DNA from: Hyperoodon ampullatus
Taxonomy: Eukaryota; Chordata; Mammalia; Artiodactyla; Ziphiidae
Length of the DNA: 64,000 bases
NCBI GenBank assembly: GCA_949752795.1
Contig: OX457068.1
Span: 58,717,582 to 58,781,581 of the forward strand
Direction: 5' to 3'
The notes under the pieces were generated by a model. That model saw only the letters and a program-made list of their open reading frames with translations. It was not told where the DNA came from and did not search any database. A program made the translations under genes and the position numbers. Position 1 is the stretch's first letter; every line of letters begins with the position of its first letter. Below, in pieces: positions 49,062-60,870 of the stretch.

Positions 49062-52000
49062 TTAGATTCCATATATATGTGTTAGCATACTGTATTTGTT
49101 TTTCTCTTTCTGACATAATTCACTCTGTATGACAGTCTCTAAGTCCATCCACCTCACTACAAATAGCTCAATTTCATTTCTTTCTATGGCTGAGTAATAT
49201 TGCATTGTATATATCTGCCACATCTTCTTTATCCATTCATCTGTCGATGGACACTTAGGTTGCTTCCATGTCCTAGCTATTGTAAATACTGCTGCAATGA
49301 ACACTGTAGTACAAGAATCTTTTTGAATTATGGTTTTCTCAGGGTACATGCCCAGTAGTGGGGTTGCTGGGTTGTATGGTAGTTCTATATTTAGTTTTTT
49401 AAGGCACCTCCATACTGTTCTCCATAGTGCTTGTATCCATTTACATTCCCACCAACAATGCAAGAGGGTTCACTTTTCTCCACACCCTCTCTAGCATTTA
49501 TTGTTTGTAAGTTTTTGATGACGGTCATTCTGACCGGCATGAGGTGATACCTCATTGTAGTTTTGATTTACATTTCTCTAATGATTAGTGATGTTGAGCA
49601 TCCTTTCATGTGTTTTTTGGCAATCTGTATATCTTCTTTGGAGAAATATCTATTTAGATCTTCTGCCCATTTTTAGATTGGGTTGTTTGTTGTTTAGATA
49701 TTGAGCTGCATGAGCTGCTGGTATATTTTGGAGATTAATCCTTTGTCAGTTGCTTCATTTGCAAATATTTTATCCCATTCTGGGGGTTGTCTTTTCGTCC
49801 TGTTTAAGGTTTGTTTGCTGTGCCAAAGCTTTTAAGTTTCATTAGGTCCCATTTGTTTATCTTTGTTTTTATTTCCATTTCTCTAGAAGGTGGGTCAAAA
49901 AAGATCTTGCTGTGATTTATGTCACAGAGTGTTCTGCTTATGTTTTCCTAAGAGTTTTATAGTGTCTGGCCTTACATTTAGGTCCTTAATACATTTTTAG
50001 TTTATTTATGTGTATGATGTTAGGGAGTGTTCTAATTTCATTCTTTTACACGTAGCTGTCGAATTTTCCCAGCACCATTTATTGAAGAGGTTGTCTTTTC
50101 TCCATTGTAAATTCTTGCCTCCTTTATCAAGGATAAGGTGACCATATGTGCATGAATTTATGTCTAGGCTTTCTATCCTGCTCCATTGATCTGTATTTCT
50201 GTTTTTGTGCCAGTACCATATTGTCTTGATTTCTGTAGCTTTGTAGTATAGTCTGAAGTCAGAGATTCTGATTCCTCCAACTCCGTTTTTCTTTCTCAAG
50301 ATTTCTGTGACTATTCAGGGTCTTTTGTGTTTCCATACAAATTGGGAATTTTTAAATTCTAAGTCTGTGAAACATGCCATTGGTAGTTTGATGGGGATTG
50401 CATTGAATCTGTCAATTGCTTTGGGTAGTATAGTCATTTTCACAATGGTGATTCTTCCAATCCAAAAATATGGTATATCTCTCCATCTGTTTGTATCATA
50501 TTTAATTTATTTCATCAGTGTCTTAAGTTTTCTGCGTACAGGTCTTTTTTCTCCTTAGGTAGGTTTATTCCTAGGTATTTCATTCTATTGTTGCAATGGT
50601 AAACGAGAGTGCTTCCTTAATTTCTCTGCCAGACTTTTCATCATCAGTGTTAGGAATGCAAGAGATTTCTGTGCATTCATTTTGTATCCTGCAGCTTTAC
50701 CAAATTCATTGATTAGCTCTCGCAGTTTTTTGGTGTCATCTTTAGGATTCTCTGTGTATAGTATCATGTCATCTGCAAGCAGTGACAGGCTTACTTCTTC
50801 TTTTCTGATTTGGATTCCTTTTATTTCTTTTTTCTTTTCTGATTGCTGTGGCTAAAACTTCCAAATCTATGTTGAATAATAGTGGTGAGTGTGGCAACCT
50901 TGTCTTGTTCCTGATCTTAGAGGAAATGCTTTCAGTTTTTCACCATTGAGAATGATGTTGGCTGTGGGTTTGTCATATATGGCCTTTATTATGTTGAGGT
51001 AAGTTCCCTCTATGCCTACTTTCTGGAGAGTTTTTATCATAAATTGGTGTTGAATTTTGTTCAGGGTTTTTTCTGGATATATTGAGATTATCATATGGTT
51101 TTTATCCTTCAGTTTGTTAATATGGGTTATCACATTGTTTGATTTGTGTAGATTGAAGAATCCTTGCAACCCTGGGATAAAACCCAGTTGATCATGGTGT
51201 ATGATCCTTTTAATATGCTGTTGGATTCTGTTTGTTAGTATTTTGTTGAAGATTTTGCATCTATGTTCATCAGTGATATTGGCCTGTTGTTTTCTTTTTT
51301 TATGCCATGTTTGTCTGGTTTTGATATCAGGGTGATGGTGGCCTCGTAGAATGAGTTTGGGAGTGTTCCTCCCTCTGCCATATTTTGGAAGAGTTTGAGA
51401 AGGATGGGTGTTAGAGCTCTTCTCTGAATGTTTGATAGAATCCACCTGTGAAGACATCTGGTCCTGGGCCTTTTTTTGTTGGACGATTTTTCATCACAGT
51501 TTCAATTTCAGTGCTTGTGATTTGTCTGTTTATATTTTCTCTTGCTTCCTGGTTCAGTCTCAGAAGGTTATGCTTTTCTAAGAATTTGTCCACTTCTTCC
51601 AGGATGTCCATTTTATTGACATGTAGTTGCTTGTAGTGATCTCTCATGATCATTTGTATTTCTGCAGAGTCAGGTTCTACTTTTCCTTTTTTCATTTCTA
51701 ATTCTATTGATTTGAGTCTCCTGCCTTTTTTTCTTGATAAGTCTGGCTAATGGTTTATCAATTTTGCTTATCTTGTCAAAGAACCAGCTTTTAGTTTTAT
51801 TGATCTCTGTTATCATTTCCTTCACTTATTTTTCATTTATTTCTGATCTGATCTTTATGATTTCCTTACTTCTCCTAACTTTGTGGGTTTTTTTGTTGTT
51901 TTTCTTCTTTCTCTAATTGCTTTAGGTGTAAGCTTTGGTTGTTTATTTGAGATACTTCTTGTTTCTTTATGTAAGATTGTATTTCTCTACATTTTCCTCT

Positions 52001-53155
52001 TACAACTGCTTTTGCTGCATCCCATAGGTTTTGGGTCTTTGTGTTTTCATTGTCATTTGTTTCTAAGTATTTTTTTATTTCCTCTTTGATTTCTTCAGTG
52101 ATCTCTTAGTTGCTTAGTAGAGTGTTGTTTAGCCTCCATATGTTTGTATTTTGTACAGATATTTTCCAGTAGTTAATGTCTAGTCTCATAGTGTGGTGGT
52201 CAGAAAAGATATTTGATATGATTTCAATTTTCTCAAAATTACCAAGGCTAGATTTGTGACCCAAGATATGACCTATCCTGGAGAATTTTCCATGAGCACT
52301 TGAGAAGAAATGTATTCTGTTGTTTTTGGATGGAATTTCCTCTAAATATCAGTTAAGTCCATCTTGTTTAATATATCATTTAAAGCTTGTGTTTCCTGAT
52401 TTATTTTCATTTTGGATGATCTGTCCATTGGTGAAAGTGGAGTGTTAAAGTCCCCTACTATTTTTTTTTGTTTTTTGTTTTTTTTTTTTTGCTGTATGCG
52501 GGCTTCTCACTGTTGTGGCCTCTCCTGTTGTGGAGCACAGTCTCCAGACGCACAGGCTCAGCGGCCATGGCTCATGGGTGATGCTCTGTGGCATGTGGGA
52601 TCCTCCCAGACCGGGGCACAAACCCATGTTCCCTGCATCGGCAGGCGGACTCTCAACCACTACACCACCAGGGAAGCCCAAAGTCTCCTACTATTTTTTG
52701 GTTCTTTCAACTTCCCCTTTTATGGCTGTTAGCATTTGCCTTATGTATTGAGGTGTTCCTATGGTGGGTGCATAAATATTTACAATTATTATATCTTCTT
52801 CTTGGATTGATCCCTTAATTATTGTGTCATGTCCTTCTTTGTCTCTTGTAATAATCTTTATTTTAAAGTCTATTATGCCTGATATGAGTATTGTTACTCC
52901 AGCTTTCTTTTGATTTCCATTTTCATGGAATATCTTTTTCCATCCCCTCTCTTTCAGTCTGTATGTGTCCCTATATCTGAAGTGCGTCTCTTGTAGACAA
53001 CATATATATGGGTCTTTTTTCTGTATCCATTCAGCCAATCTATGTCTTTTGGTTGGAGCATTTAATCCATTTACATTTAAGGTAGTTATTGATACGTATG
53101 TTCCTATTACTATTTTCTTAATTGTTTTGGGTTTGTTATTGTAGGTCTTTTCCAT
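49062..53155 (-). pseudogene. L1 ORF2 (endonuclease/reverse transcriptase), inactivated
   Basis: The frame starts at an ATG at 53153-53155 (MEKTYNN...) and reaches the LNVNGLNAPTKRHRLAEW block and QETHF (glutamate codon 52988-52990) of the APE-like endonuclease. The SINE interrupts it at the VGDFN block. RT follows in broken pieces: 51411-51695, 50867-51457 (ending in RSGTRQGC and then a shifted frame), and a catalytic ADD at 50768-50776 where the usual Phe before ADD is Leu. The C-terminus at 49062-49463 ends HIYGI and stop. Span minus SINE and one TSD is about 3.86 kb, close to a normal L1 ORF2, but frameshifts and stops make it non-functional. Confidence 0.92.
52467..52679 (-). mobile_element. 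CHR-type SINE, short form, antisense, inserted in L1 ORF2
   Basis: A short-form CHR copy with an interrupted T-rich tail at 52467-52491. The duplication AAAGTCCCCTACTATTTTTT (52447-52466) against 52680-52699 has one mismatch. It lies exactly in the GDFN endonuclease block of the host L1, which shows that the SINE is younger than the L1. Confidence 0.95.
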
Positions 53156-53169
53156 CTCCTGTGTTTCCT

Positions 53170-53954
53170 GCCTAGAGAAGTTCCTTTAGCATTTGTTGTA
53201 AAGCTGTTTTGCTGGTGCTGAATTCTGTTAGCTTTTGCTTGTCTGTAAAGGTTTTAATTTCTCTGTCAATTCTGAATGAGATCCTTGCTGGGTAGAGAAA
53301 TCTTGGTAGTAGGTTTTTCCCTTTCATCACTTTAAATAAGACCTGCCACTCCCTTCTGGCCTGCAGAGTTTCTGCTGATAGACCAGCTTTTAACCTAATG
53401 GAGATTCCATTGTATGTTATTTGTTGCTTTTCCCTTGCTGTTTTTAATATTTTTCTTCTTTTTATTTAATTTTTGATAGTTCAATTAATATGTGTCTTGA
53501 CTTGTTTCTTCTTGGATTTTTCCTGTATAAGAGTCTCTGCTCTTCCTGGACTTGATTCACTATTTCCTTTCCCATATTAAAGAGTTTTTCAACTATAATC
53601 TCTTCAAATACTTTCTCAGTTTCTCAGTCCCTTTTTTTCTCTCTTCTCCTGGGACCTCTATAATTTGAATATTGGTGCATTTAATGTTATCCCAGAGGTC
53701 TGTGAGACTTTTCTCAATTATTTTAATTCTTTTTTCTTTTCTGCTCTGTGGTAGTCATTTCCACTCTTTTATCTTCCAGGTCACTTTTCCGTTTTTCTGC
53801 CTCAGTTATTCTGCTGTTGATTCCTTCTATAGAATTTTTAATTTCATTTATTGTGTTGTTCATCATTTTTCATTTCCTCTTTAGTTCTTCCAGGTCCTTG
53901 TTATACGTTTCTTGTATTTTCTCATTCTATTTCCAAGATTTTGGATCATCTTAA
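53170..53954 (-). pseudogene. L1 ORF1 remnant
   Basis: Between ORF2 and the 5' UTR, the minus strand carries degraded ORF1 (coiled-coil/RNA-binding protein) sequence, recognisable from its position and from plus-strand phrases such as 'ggtgcatttaatgttatccc' and 'agaggtctgtgagactt'. No long open frame remains. About 785 bp survive of a gene usually near 1 kb, so the N-terminal part appears lost at the junction with the 5' UTR. Confidence 0.7.
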
Positions 53955-54418
53955 AATTGACTCCCAGCCCCCACCCACCCCAGTGAGTGAGCAGACAAGC
54001 GTCTCAGGCTTGTAAGTGCTGGTCAGCACTGATCCTATGTGCAGGAATCTCTCTGCTTTGCTGCCTGTGCCCCTATTGCTGCGCTCTCCTCCATGGCTCC
54101 AATGCTTCCCCCCCGCCCACCTCCAGTCTCCACCAGTAAAGGGGTTTCCTAGTGTGTGGAAACATTTCCTCCTTTACAACTCCCTCCCAGAGGTGCAGGC
54201 CCCATCCCTATTCTCTTGTCTCTGTTTTTCCTTTCTTCTTTTGCCTTACCCAGGTATGTGGGTGTTTTCTTGCCTTTTGGGGAGTCTGAGGTCTTCTGCC
54301 AGTGTTCAGTAGGTGCTCTGTAGGAGTTGTTCCACCTGTAGATGTATGTTTGATGTATTTGTTAGAAGGAAGGTTATCTCCATGTCTTACTCCTCCGTCA
54401 TCTTGAACGTCCCCCCCA

Positions 54419-54779
54419 CTTAATTTGTTTTATCTTTCCTGGCTTTTTTTCTTACCATTTTTCAGCATTGTTATGGAATATATACATAAAACACCATTTT
54501 CTGCCACATTTCTTCAAAAAATATTTAATGAGTTTTTGTCATTGCCTATAGGATCTAACCCATCACTTGGTTTTTATAAAAGTTTTCAGAAAATTATTTC
54601 ATTTTAGATATCATTTTTTTTTGGGGGGGTTACATTAGTAAGGTTGGTACAAGCCCAGAACAAAAGCTGACCTGGAGGGCCTATTCAAAATAATTTAATC
54701 CTTTAACCCAAGCAGAAAATATAATTCCCTATGTCAGTTTTAAATTCCCTCATGATTTTCTTCTGACTACCTCCCTCTT
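54419..54779. other. No recognisable feature
   Basis: A T-run followed by a G-run lies at about 54614-54629. No family is recognised. Confidence 0.45.
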
Positions 54780-55205
54780 GCCTTATTTGTCAGCCATAAC
54801 TCACTCCCACTGCTGGTACTTTGTCCAGTATGTGGAATACCCCATGTTCTCTCTTGCTTCTTGACTATTGCACAAACTATGCTTGGAACATTTTGTCCCA
54901 AATTTGTAGGCCAGATCTCTTGTTTTAGCTACATTTTACCCATCTTTTAGGTAATAAACCAATTTCCCCATTCTTTGAGAAAATTTTCTGGGATACTTGA
55001 ATGTGGATAAATCCCATGCCATACGTTGCCATAACATCTTGTCCTGCTTTTATCATGTACAGATATTGTCATACATCACTGTAATTGTTTCCAATTATCT
55101 GCCTTCCAATAGACTGTAAAAATCTAGGATTATGTTCATCTCATTCATCATTATATTTCAGTGCCTCCCATAGTTCCTTTCTTACAGCATTCATATGAGC
55201 ACAAT
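54780..55205 (+). repeat. L2 LINE 3' region, sense
   Basis: 'tgcttggaacattttgtccc', 'ccaatagactgtaaaaatct' and 'aggattatgttcatctcatt' with 'cagtgcctcccatagttcc' follow the sense L2 3' UTR order. Confidence 0.65.
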
Positions 55206-55329
55206 TTGAAAAATGAGGCTATGAAATGTGATGTTTTTGTTAAAAGCAGAAAGAAACACCAAAGAGCACAGTGATGAATACAAATTAATACCAAAACAAT
55301 TTTCAAATTTGTGTCAGAGTGGAAACTAT

Positions 55330-55730
55330 GATCATGAGTAATATACAGCAGCTACCTGGGGGATTAGACCAAGAGGGAGGGATTTGGCTAAACCGACTCA
55401 GTGGGATTCTTGCTAAAACTGGGCTGAAGGGGCCAAGGACAGGACCCAAGGTGGGGGCTTAGTCAGAGAGAAGACAGAAGAGCCTGGCTCAGGTTTGCTC
55501 AAAGGAGAGTCCTTGTCACCTGAAGCATGAAATGAAGTGTGACAGCTGTGATAAAATCGAGCCAGAAGGAGGTCTTGAAACAACTGAGCTTAAGGTGAAA
55601 CCAGAAGGGGAGCAGTGCGTGTTAGAATAGCTACCGTTTCCATGGCTTGGATGTAGGGTGTTGGGGAGAGAGTGGCTGGAGCTGGAGAGGCAGGTAGGGT
55701 GATACAGAGTGGGACCCCATCTTCAGGCTT
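55330..55730 (+). repeat. Unclassified dispersed repeat, copy B
   Basis: Shares 'tggctaaaccgactcagtgg' followed by 'gattcttgctaaaactgggc' with copy A near 11270-11740. It also carries 'gacaggacccaaggtggggg'. I cannot name the family, and LTR or LTR-internal origin is only a guess. Orientation is arbitrary but matches copy A. Confidence 0.4.
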
Positions 55731-56509
55731 GTAATATTGTATATATTTCAAATGTACAATAGCATTAAGTATAAATTAACTACCTCAAGGCTGCATAATA
55801 GACACTGAGTAGAGGACTTTCAGCTTTATGTCTTTGGTTTGAATCTATCCCTAGTTTAAGACTAACTGAAAGTCATTATCCTTTGTCAACTGTTTGGTGA
55901 CTTATGAAATGAGTTATTGGTCTTAGTTAAGTTCCGTAGTCAAAAAACTTCACAATTGATGATCTTTGGGAGCTATTGGAAGTTAAGAAACAGGGCGAGA
56001 GATTGAATTGGTTATGAAAATTGAATAAGTGTCTCTCTGGTCCACTTTTTAAACATACATTGAGGCTTAGAGTTTTATCCTTCTCTAGAAGAGAATGATA
56101 TGTCTCAAGGGTTGTTGATTAGACATCTTTCATTAGCATAATATGGTGGAGACAATTTATGGCTTTTTCTTCTAGCTAGGGAAGCACAATTATCTCCAAT
56201 TTCTTTCTTCACATAAAGAGATATCTGAGGGCTTAGTCATCTCCAGGGTATGCTTTTTTTTTTTTTTGAAAACCTCACAAAGTACAGATAAAACTCTGAG
56301 ATTCCATAGCCTTTCTTATAATTGTCTCTATAGGGGCAAGAACATGTTGGAATCAGATTGTTATTTCTGTCTAGAAATAACATGGTTTAGTAGAAAGCAT
56401 CCTTGTCATGTGGAGTTTTCTCTGCTTGGTTTTTAATTCTTGCTCTGCCTCTATCTGTAAAACATTGTGTGCACTTTTACCCTAACCACAGGGCTAGTTT
56501 ATTTTGATA
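55731..56509. other. No recognisable feature
   Basis: A T-run lies at about 56253-56267. No coding or repeat signature is secure. Confidence 0.45.
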
Positions 56510-56835
56510 TTAGTTTAAATGACATCTACTTAAGAAGGTCTTTCCCCACCTCCTCTTTCAGTCTCTTTTCATCTCCTTGGTTTTGTGATTTTTGTGTGTG
56601 TTTTAAATAAGATGCCTTAGCCCTAGCAATTATTTTACTTATCCGTGTAGTACTTGGACTTTAATTTTGTACTTTTTTGTTTACTTTTTTCTTTTTCTTG
56701 CTCTGTTAATGTAGAACCTAATCTCCATAACAGAAGAAACTCTATTTATCACGTTTAGCACCATATCTTTAGAATGGTTTCTGACATACAGTAAGTTCTA
56801 AATAAATATTCAAGGCTTGCTTGACAGATGGAGTG
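56510..56835 (+). repeat. L2 LINE 3' end, sense
   Basis: 'aagaaggtctttccccacct', 'cataacagaagaaactctat' and 'tagaatggtttctgacatac' with 'agtaagttctaaataaatat' match the L2 3' terminus. Confidence 0.7.
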
Positions 56836-57343
56836 AATGATTTAAGGGGATGCAGTATATTTGGAGGAGAATATAACTCTAGGAAAGGAGAACTAATAGA
56901 TGACATCCAAGGATCTTCAGTCAATAGAAGGTTCTAAGCTTGACTTTGGTACCACAGTGGAGATTAGGTCTTAAGTAAGACAATAGGGAAAACACTGGAG
57001 TGAAGTGTCAGAGAGGAAGCTCAATTCAGTAACTGGGCAAATATAAGTGTGGCTTGTCAGTAAATGTGCTGTTAGGTCTTGATATCCTGACAACAGTTTG
57101 CCCTGGTCAGGTGAGGCTTAGATGCAACACAAGAACCCAGCAGGCAGACCAAGGTATAAATCCAAGAATCAGGCAAAGATGAATATAACTGGAAAAGAGG
57201 GCAGGGAGCATTACTCTCTTGTCCAATTTGGAATACTGAAAATGTGGTTTTACGCCAAGCATTTAAAAAGTGCTTAATAAAATTAGGCAAGACATGTATG
57301 AGTGTCAAATGAATGAATGAATAATTAACCTATGTATGTAAAG
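56836..57343. other. No recognisable feature
   Basis: A minus-strand frame of 78 codons at 57072-57308 has no recognisable family. Confidence 0.45.
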
Positions 57344-57353
57344 ACAATTACTG

Positions 57354-57581
57354 GGCTTCCCTGTTGGTGTAGTGGTTGAGAGTCTGCCTGCCGATGCAGG
57401 GGACACGGGTTCATGCCCCAGTCTGGGAAGATCCCACATGCTGCGGGGCAGCTGGGCCTGTAAGCCATGGCCGCTGAGCCTGCACGTCTGGAGCCCGTGC
57501 TCCACAGTGGGAGAGGCCACAACAGTGAGAGGCCCACGTACCACAAGAAAAGCAAACAAACAAAACAAAACAAAACAAAAA
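57354..57581 (+). mobile_element. CHR-type SINE, short form, sense, with exact TSD
   Basis: The head is GGCTTCCCTGTTGGTGTAGT, with GGGTTCATGCCCC at the B box, GGCCGCTGAGCC in the body and a CAAAA-repeat tail. The duplication ACAATTACTG at 57344-57353 and 57582-57591 is exact. Overlapping frames of 86-102 codons on both strands are SINE translations. Confidence 0.95.
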
Positions 57582-57591
57582 ACAATTACTG

Positions 57592-58094
57592 TAATGTCTG
57601 GTATGTTAGTCACTTGTCTTCCCTCCCCTTTTCTCTACCTTTATAAGTTGTAACAAACGGTGGAGGTGATGCTGCTTTGAAACTTGTCAGGTATGCCTGT
57701 GGGATGGGGGTGGGCTCTTGAGGGACTGGCAAATACTGCTATGTGGAAGTTGGGAAAGACAAAGATGATGGGGAAATGAGGCAGAGACAGAAGAACTGAC
57801 TGCTGCTGTAAGTAAACTCCCTAAAGAGAATATTAATATTGTCATTACTCAAGTGACATTTCTTCAGGAGTTTCTCAGTAACATGAGTTAGATTAAGCTT
57901 TATATAATTAACACTAAGAAATTATCTTTAGTCAAGAACTCAATTCTATAATTTGCTTGCTCCCTGATCTCTCTATTTCTTCCTATTTTTTTGGCACTCA
58001 ATCCTATTTTATACTAGATTGATATCTGTTGAATCAACTTCCCTGGCTATCTAAATGACATTTGACCTAAAGGAGAAATAGTCTTAATTCCCTT
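57592..58094. other. No recognisable feature
   Basis: Unassigned AT-rich sequence upstream of the LTR. Confidence 0.45.
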
Positions 58095-58185
58095 AGTATA
58101 CCAGTTTTCTAAGGCTGTAATAACAAAGTACCACAAACTGGGTGTCTTAAAACAACAGAAATGTATTTTCTCACAGCTCTGGAGA
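58095..58185 (-). repeat. MLT1-like LTR (ERVL-MaLR), first part, interrupted
   Basis: 'gtataccagttttctaaggc', 'tgtaataacaaagtaccaca' and 'aactgggtgtcttaaaacaa' ending 'cacagctctggaga' is the reverse complement of the 3' end of a MaLR-type LTR. The LTR continues at 59666 after an insert of about 1.5 kb. Confidence 0.75.
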
Positions 58186-58896
58186 ACTATTAAGGATTCT
58201 TTACAGAACTCTGCCTTGGGACTTATTTTTATTTTGCGTAGTTTTTTTTTTTTAATTGACAGTGTATATTATCTAGTCTAGCTTGCAGACTGAAAATATT
58301 AAGAGAAGGGGAGAAATATTTTAAGAAGCTCCGTGTCCTTGACGCCTTCGTGAAATTTTTCTCAGTAGGCTGTCTTGTGGGTTGTATTTTTTTTTTTATT
58401 CTGGGTTTTACTTTATTAAGAAAAGTGGCAGGACTTCCCTGGCGCCCCAGTGGTCAAGACTCCACACAGCCACTGCAGGGGGCACGGGTTCCATCCCTGG
58501 TCGGGGAACCAAGATCCCGCAAGCCATGCGGTTCGGCCAAACAAAACAAACCAACAAACAAACAAACAGAAATGTGGCATTTCCCTGGGGACACTGACTG
58601 TAGCATCTGTTTGGGGGCCCAGAGGAAGAAAGATCACTGTAAATGTCAGGACAAACAATGTGAAGGAGAAAGTGTTAGAAACACCACCGGGGTCAAGAGC
58701 TCAAACCCTTCCCAAGAGGGAACCGCACAGCTGGTTCACTGGGGTGGGCCTTGAGCTGGGACTGGCTGCTTGGTCAGGGTCTCAGGCAACAGCAAACACT
58801 GGAGTGGGCAGCTTCCCAGAAGGAAAAGCCTCTTTAGTGAAATCCACGGGGACGCGGAAGCCGCACAAAGCCCTGCCCCTGAGATAAGCGGGTGAA
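58186..58896 (-). other. 3' portion of the LTR-splitting insert
   Basis: The minus strand continues from the FHAD1-like frame through GC-richer, CpG-containing sequence (58580-58896), then a SINE. An AATAAA (58412-58417) lies about 14 bases before an A-run (58387-58397 as T on the plus strand), a plausible polyadenylation signal and tail. The remaining 200 bp to 58186 contain a second A-run (58242-58253) and are unassigned. Confidence 0.45.
58431..58567 (+). mobile_element. Short CHR-related SINE, sense, with near-exact TSD
   Basis: The head GGACTTCCCTGGCGCCCCAG, GGGTTCCATCCCTGG at the B box and a CAAA-rich tail mark a tRNA-derived SINE with a very short body (about 137 bp). Target duplications AGAAAAGTGGCA (58419-58430) and AGAAATGTGGCA (58568-58579) differ at one base. 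It inserted into the larger insert that splits the LTR, so it is the youngest layer here. Long plus-strand frames at 58350-58887 run across the SINE and are not supported as genes. Confidence 0.88.
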
Positions 58897-60008
<1,112 letters not shown>

Positions 60009-60679
60009 TAGTGGGAGGGAAAGTACTATTATGGGATACTCCCAGGCTTAAGCCCTTATTGAGAAAGGCCTGGGGAATTTTTCACATTGAGTAGATTTAT
60101 TTTACAGATACTTTTTCAAAAGGAAATGTGCCTTAATCTTTTTTATATTCTTCATTCTTACAAATGGTTTTATACACAGTGTGTATTTACTGAATAAACA
60201 AATTTGAATAAATGAATACTACTAATGATCTTCTTGGCTGCCCACCTCCGTGGCTCACTAACACCACAAATGAAGTTTTGTATTGACTCAGGGGCTAGGA
60301 TAGGAAGTGCCTGGATTCAGATGCCTTGGTCTCCTGGGCCTGCCACACTTTGTTTCTGATATGTCTGTCACCTGGTTGATATGTTTATGATTCCTTTTAA
60401 TACTTGAATTTTGAGACAGTGTTTTGAGAAACAAAGCCTGAAGTATGAGGAATTATCTGTTCAAAACAATGTTACTGAAATATTGGACATTAAATTAACT
60501 GTTTTAAAATCATATTTGTATAGATAACCTATTAATATAAGAGATAGTCAATACAAATAGCTGTTCTTCAGTTGATAACCAGCTTTTTGGTTAAACTCAT
60601 CTGTATTGCTTTTAAAATATATATATATTTAGACAGTGTAAATCCAAGCCTTAAAACAAATGAGCTTGTAGAGATAGAC
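60009..60679. other. No recognisable feature
   Basis: A weak L2-like end ('tgaataaatgaatactac' near 60210) is possible. Nothing else is recognised. Confidence 0.4.
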
Positions 60680-60870
60680 AATGTTACATTTGCATGGCAC
60701 TTTCTAATTATCTCATTTAATCACTGCAAGGTAGGCAAGACATGGATAATTTTCTCCACTTGACCAAGAAGGAAACTGAGGCTCAGAGAAGTTAAGTAGT
60801 CATATTAAAGAAAAGAAGTAAATAATGAGGGTATGAGGACTTCATGTCTTCATATCCTAGTCTCTTTCTC
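60680..60870 (-). repeat. MIR SINE, antisense
   Basis: 'attatctcatttaatcactg', 'accaagaaggaaactgaggc' and 'tcagagaagttaagtagtca' are reverse-complement MIR. Confidence 0.75.

Larger units (their letters stand above)
48700..54418 (-). mobile_element. Nearly complete L1, antisense, with SINE inside
   Basis: Reading the minus strand from 54418: a 5' end ('acgttcaagatgacggagga') and partial 5' UTR to about 53955, an ORF1 remnant to about 53170, ORF2 from 53155 to 49062, then the 3' UTR and an A-rich end near 48700. Without the 213-bp SINE the element is about 5.5 kb, shorter than a full L1, and the shortfall falls mainly in 5' UTR/ORF1. No clean target duplication is seen. It shares its 3' UTR type with the truncated L1 at 7583. 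Confidence 0.92.

Noticed and set aside
50867..51695. Reverse transcriptase-like frames that might suggest a functional retroelement, retron or DGR
   Set aside because: They are pieces of one inactivated mammalian L1 ORF2, as shown by order, flanking endonuclease and C-terminal segments.
58350..58887. Plus-strand frames of 134 and 145 codons
   Set aside because: They run through the short SINE at 58431 and are antisense to the retrocopy insert. Their length reflects GC-rich composition.
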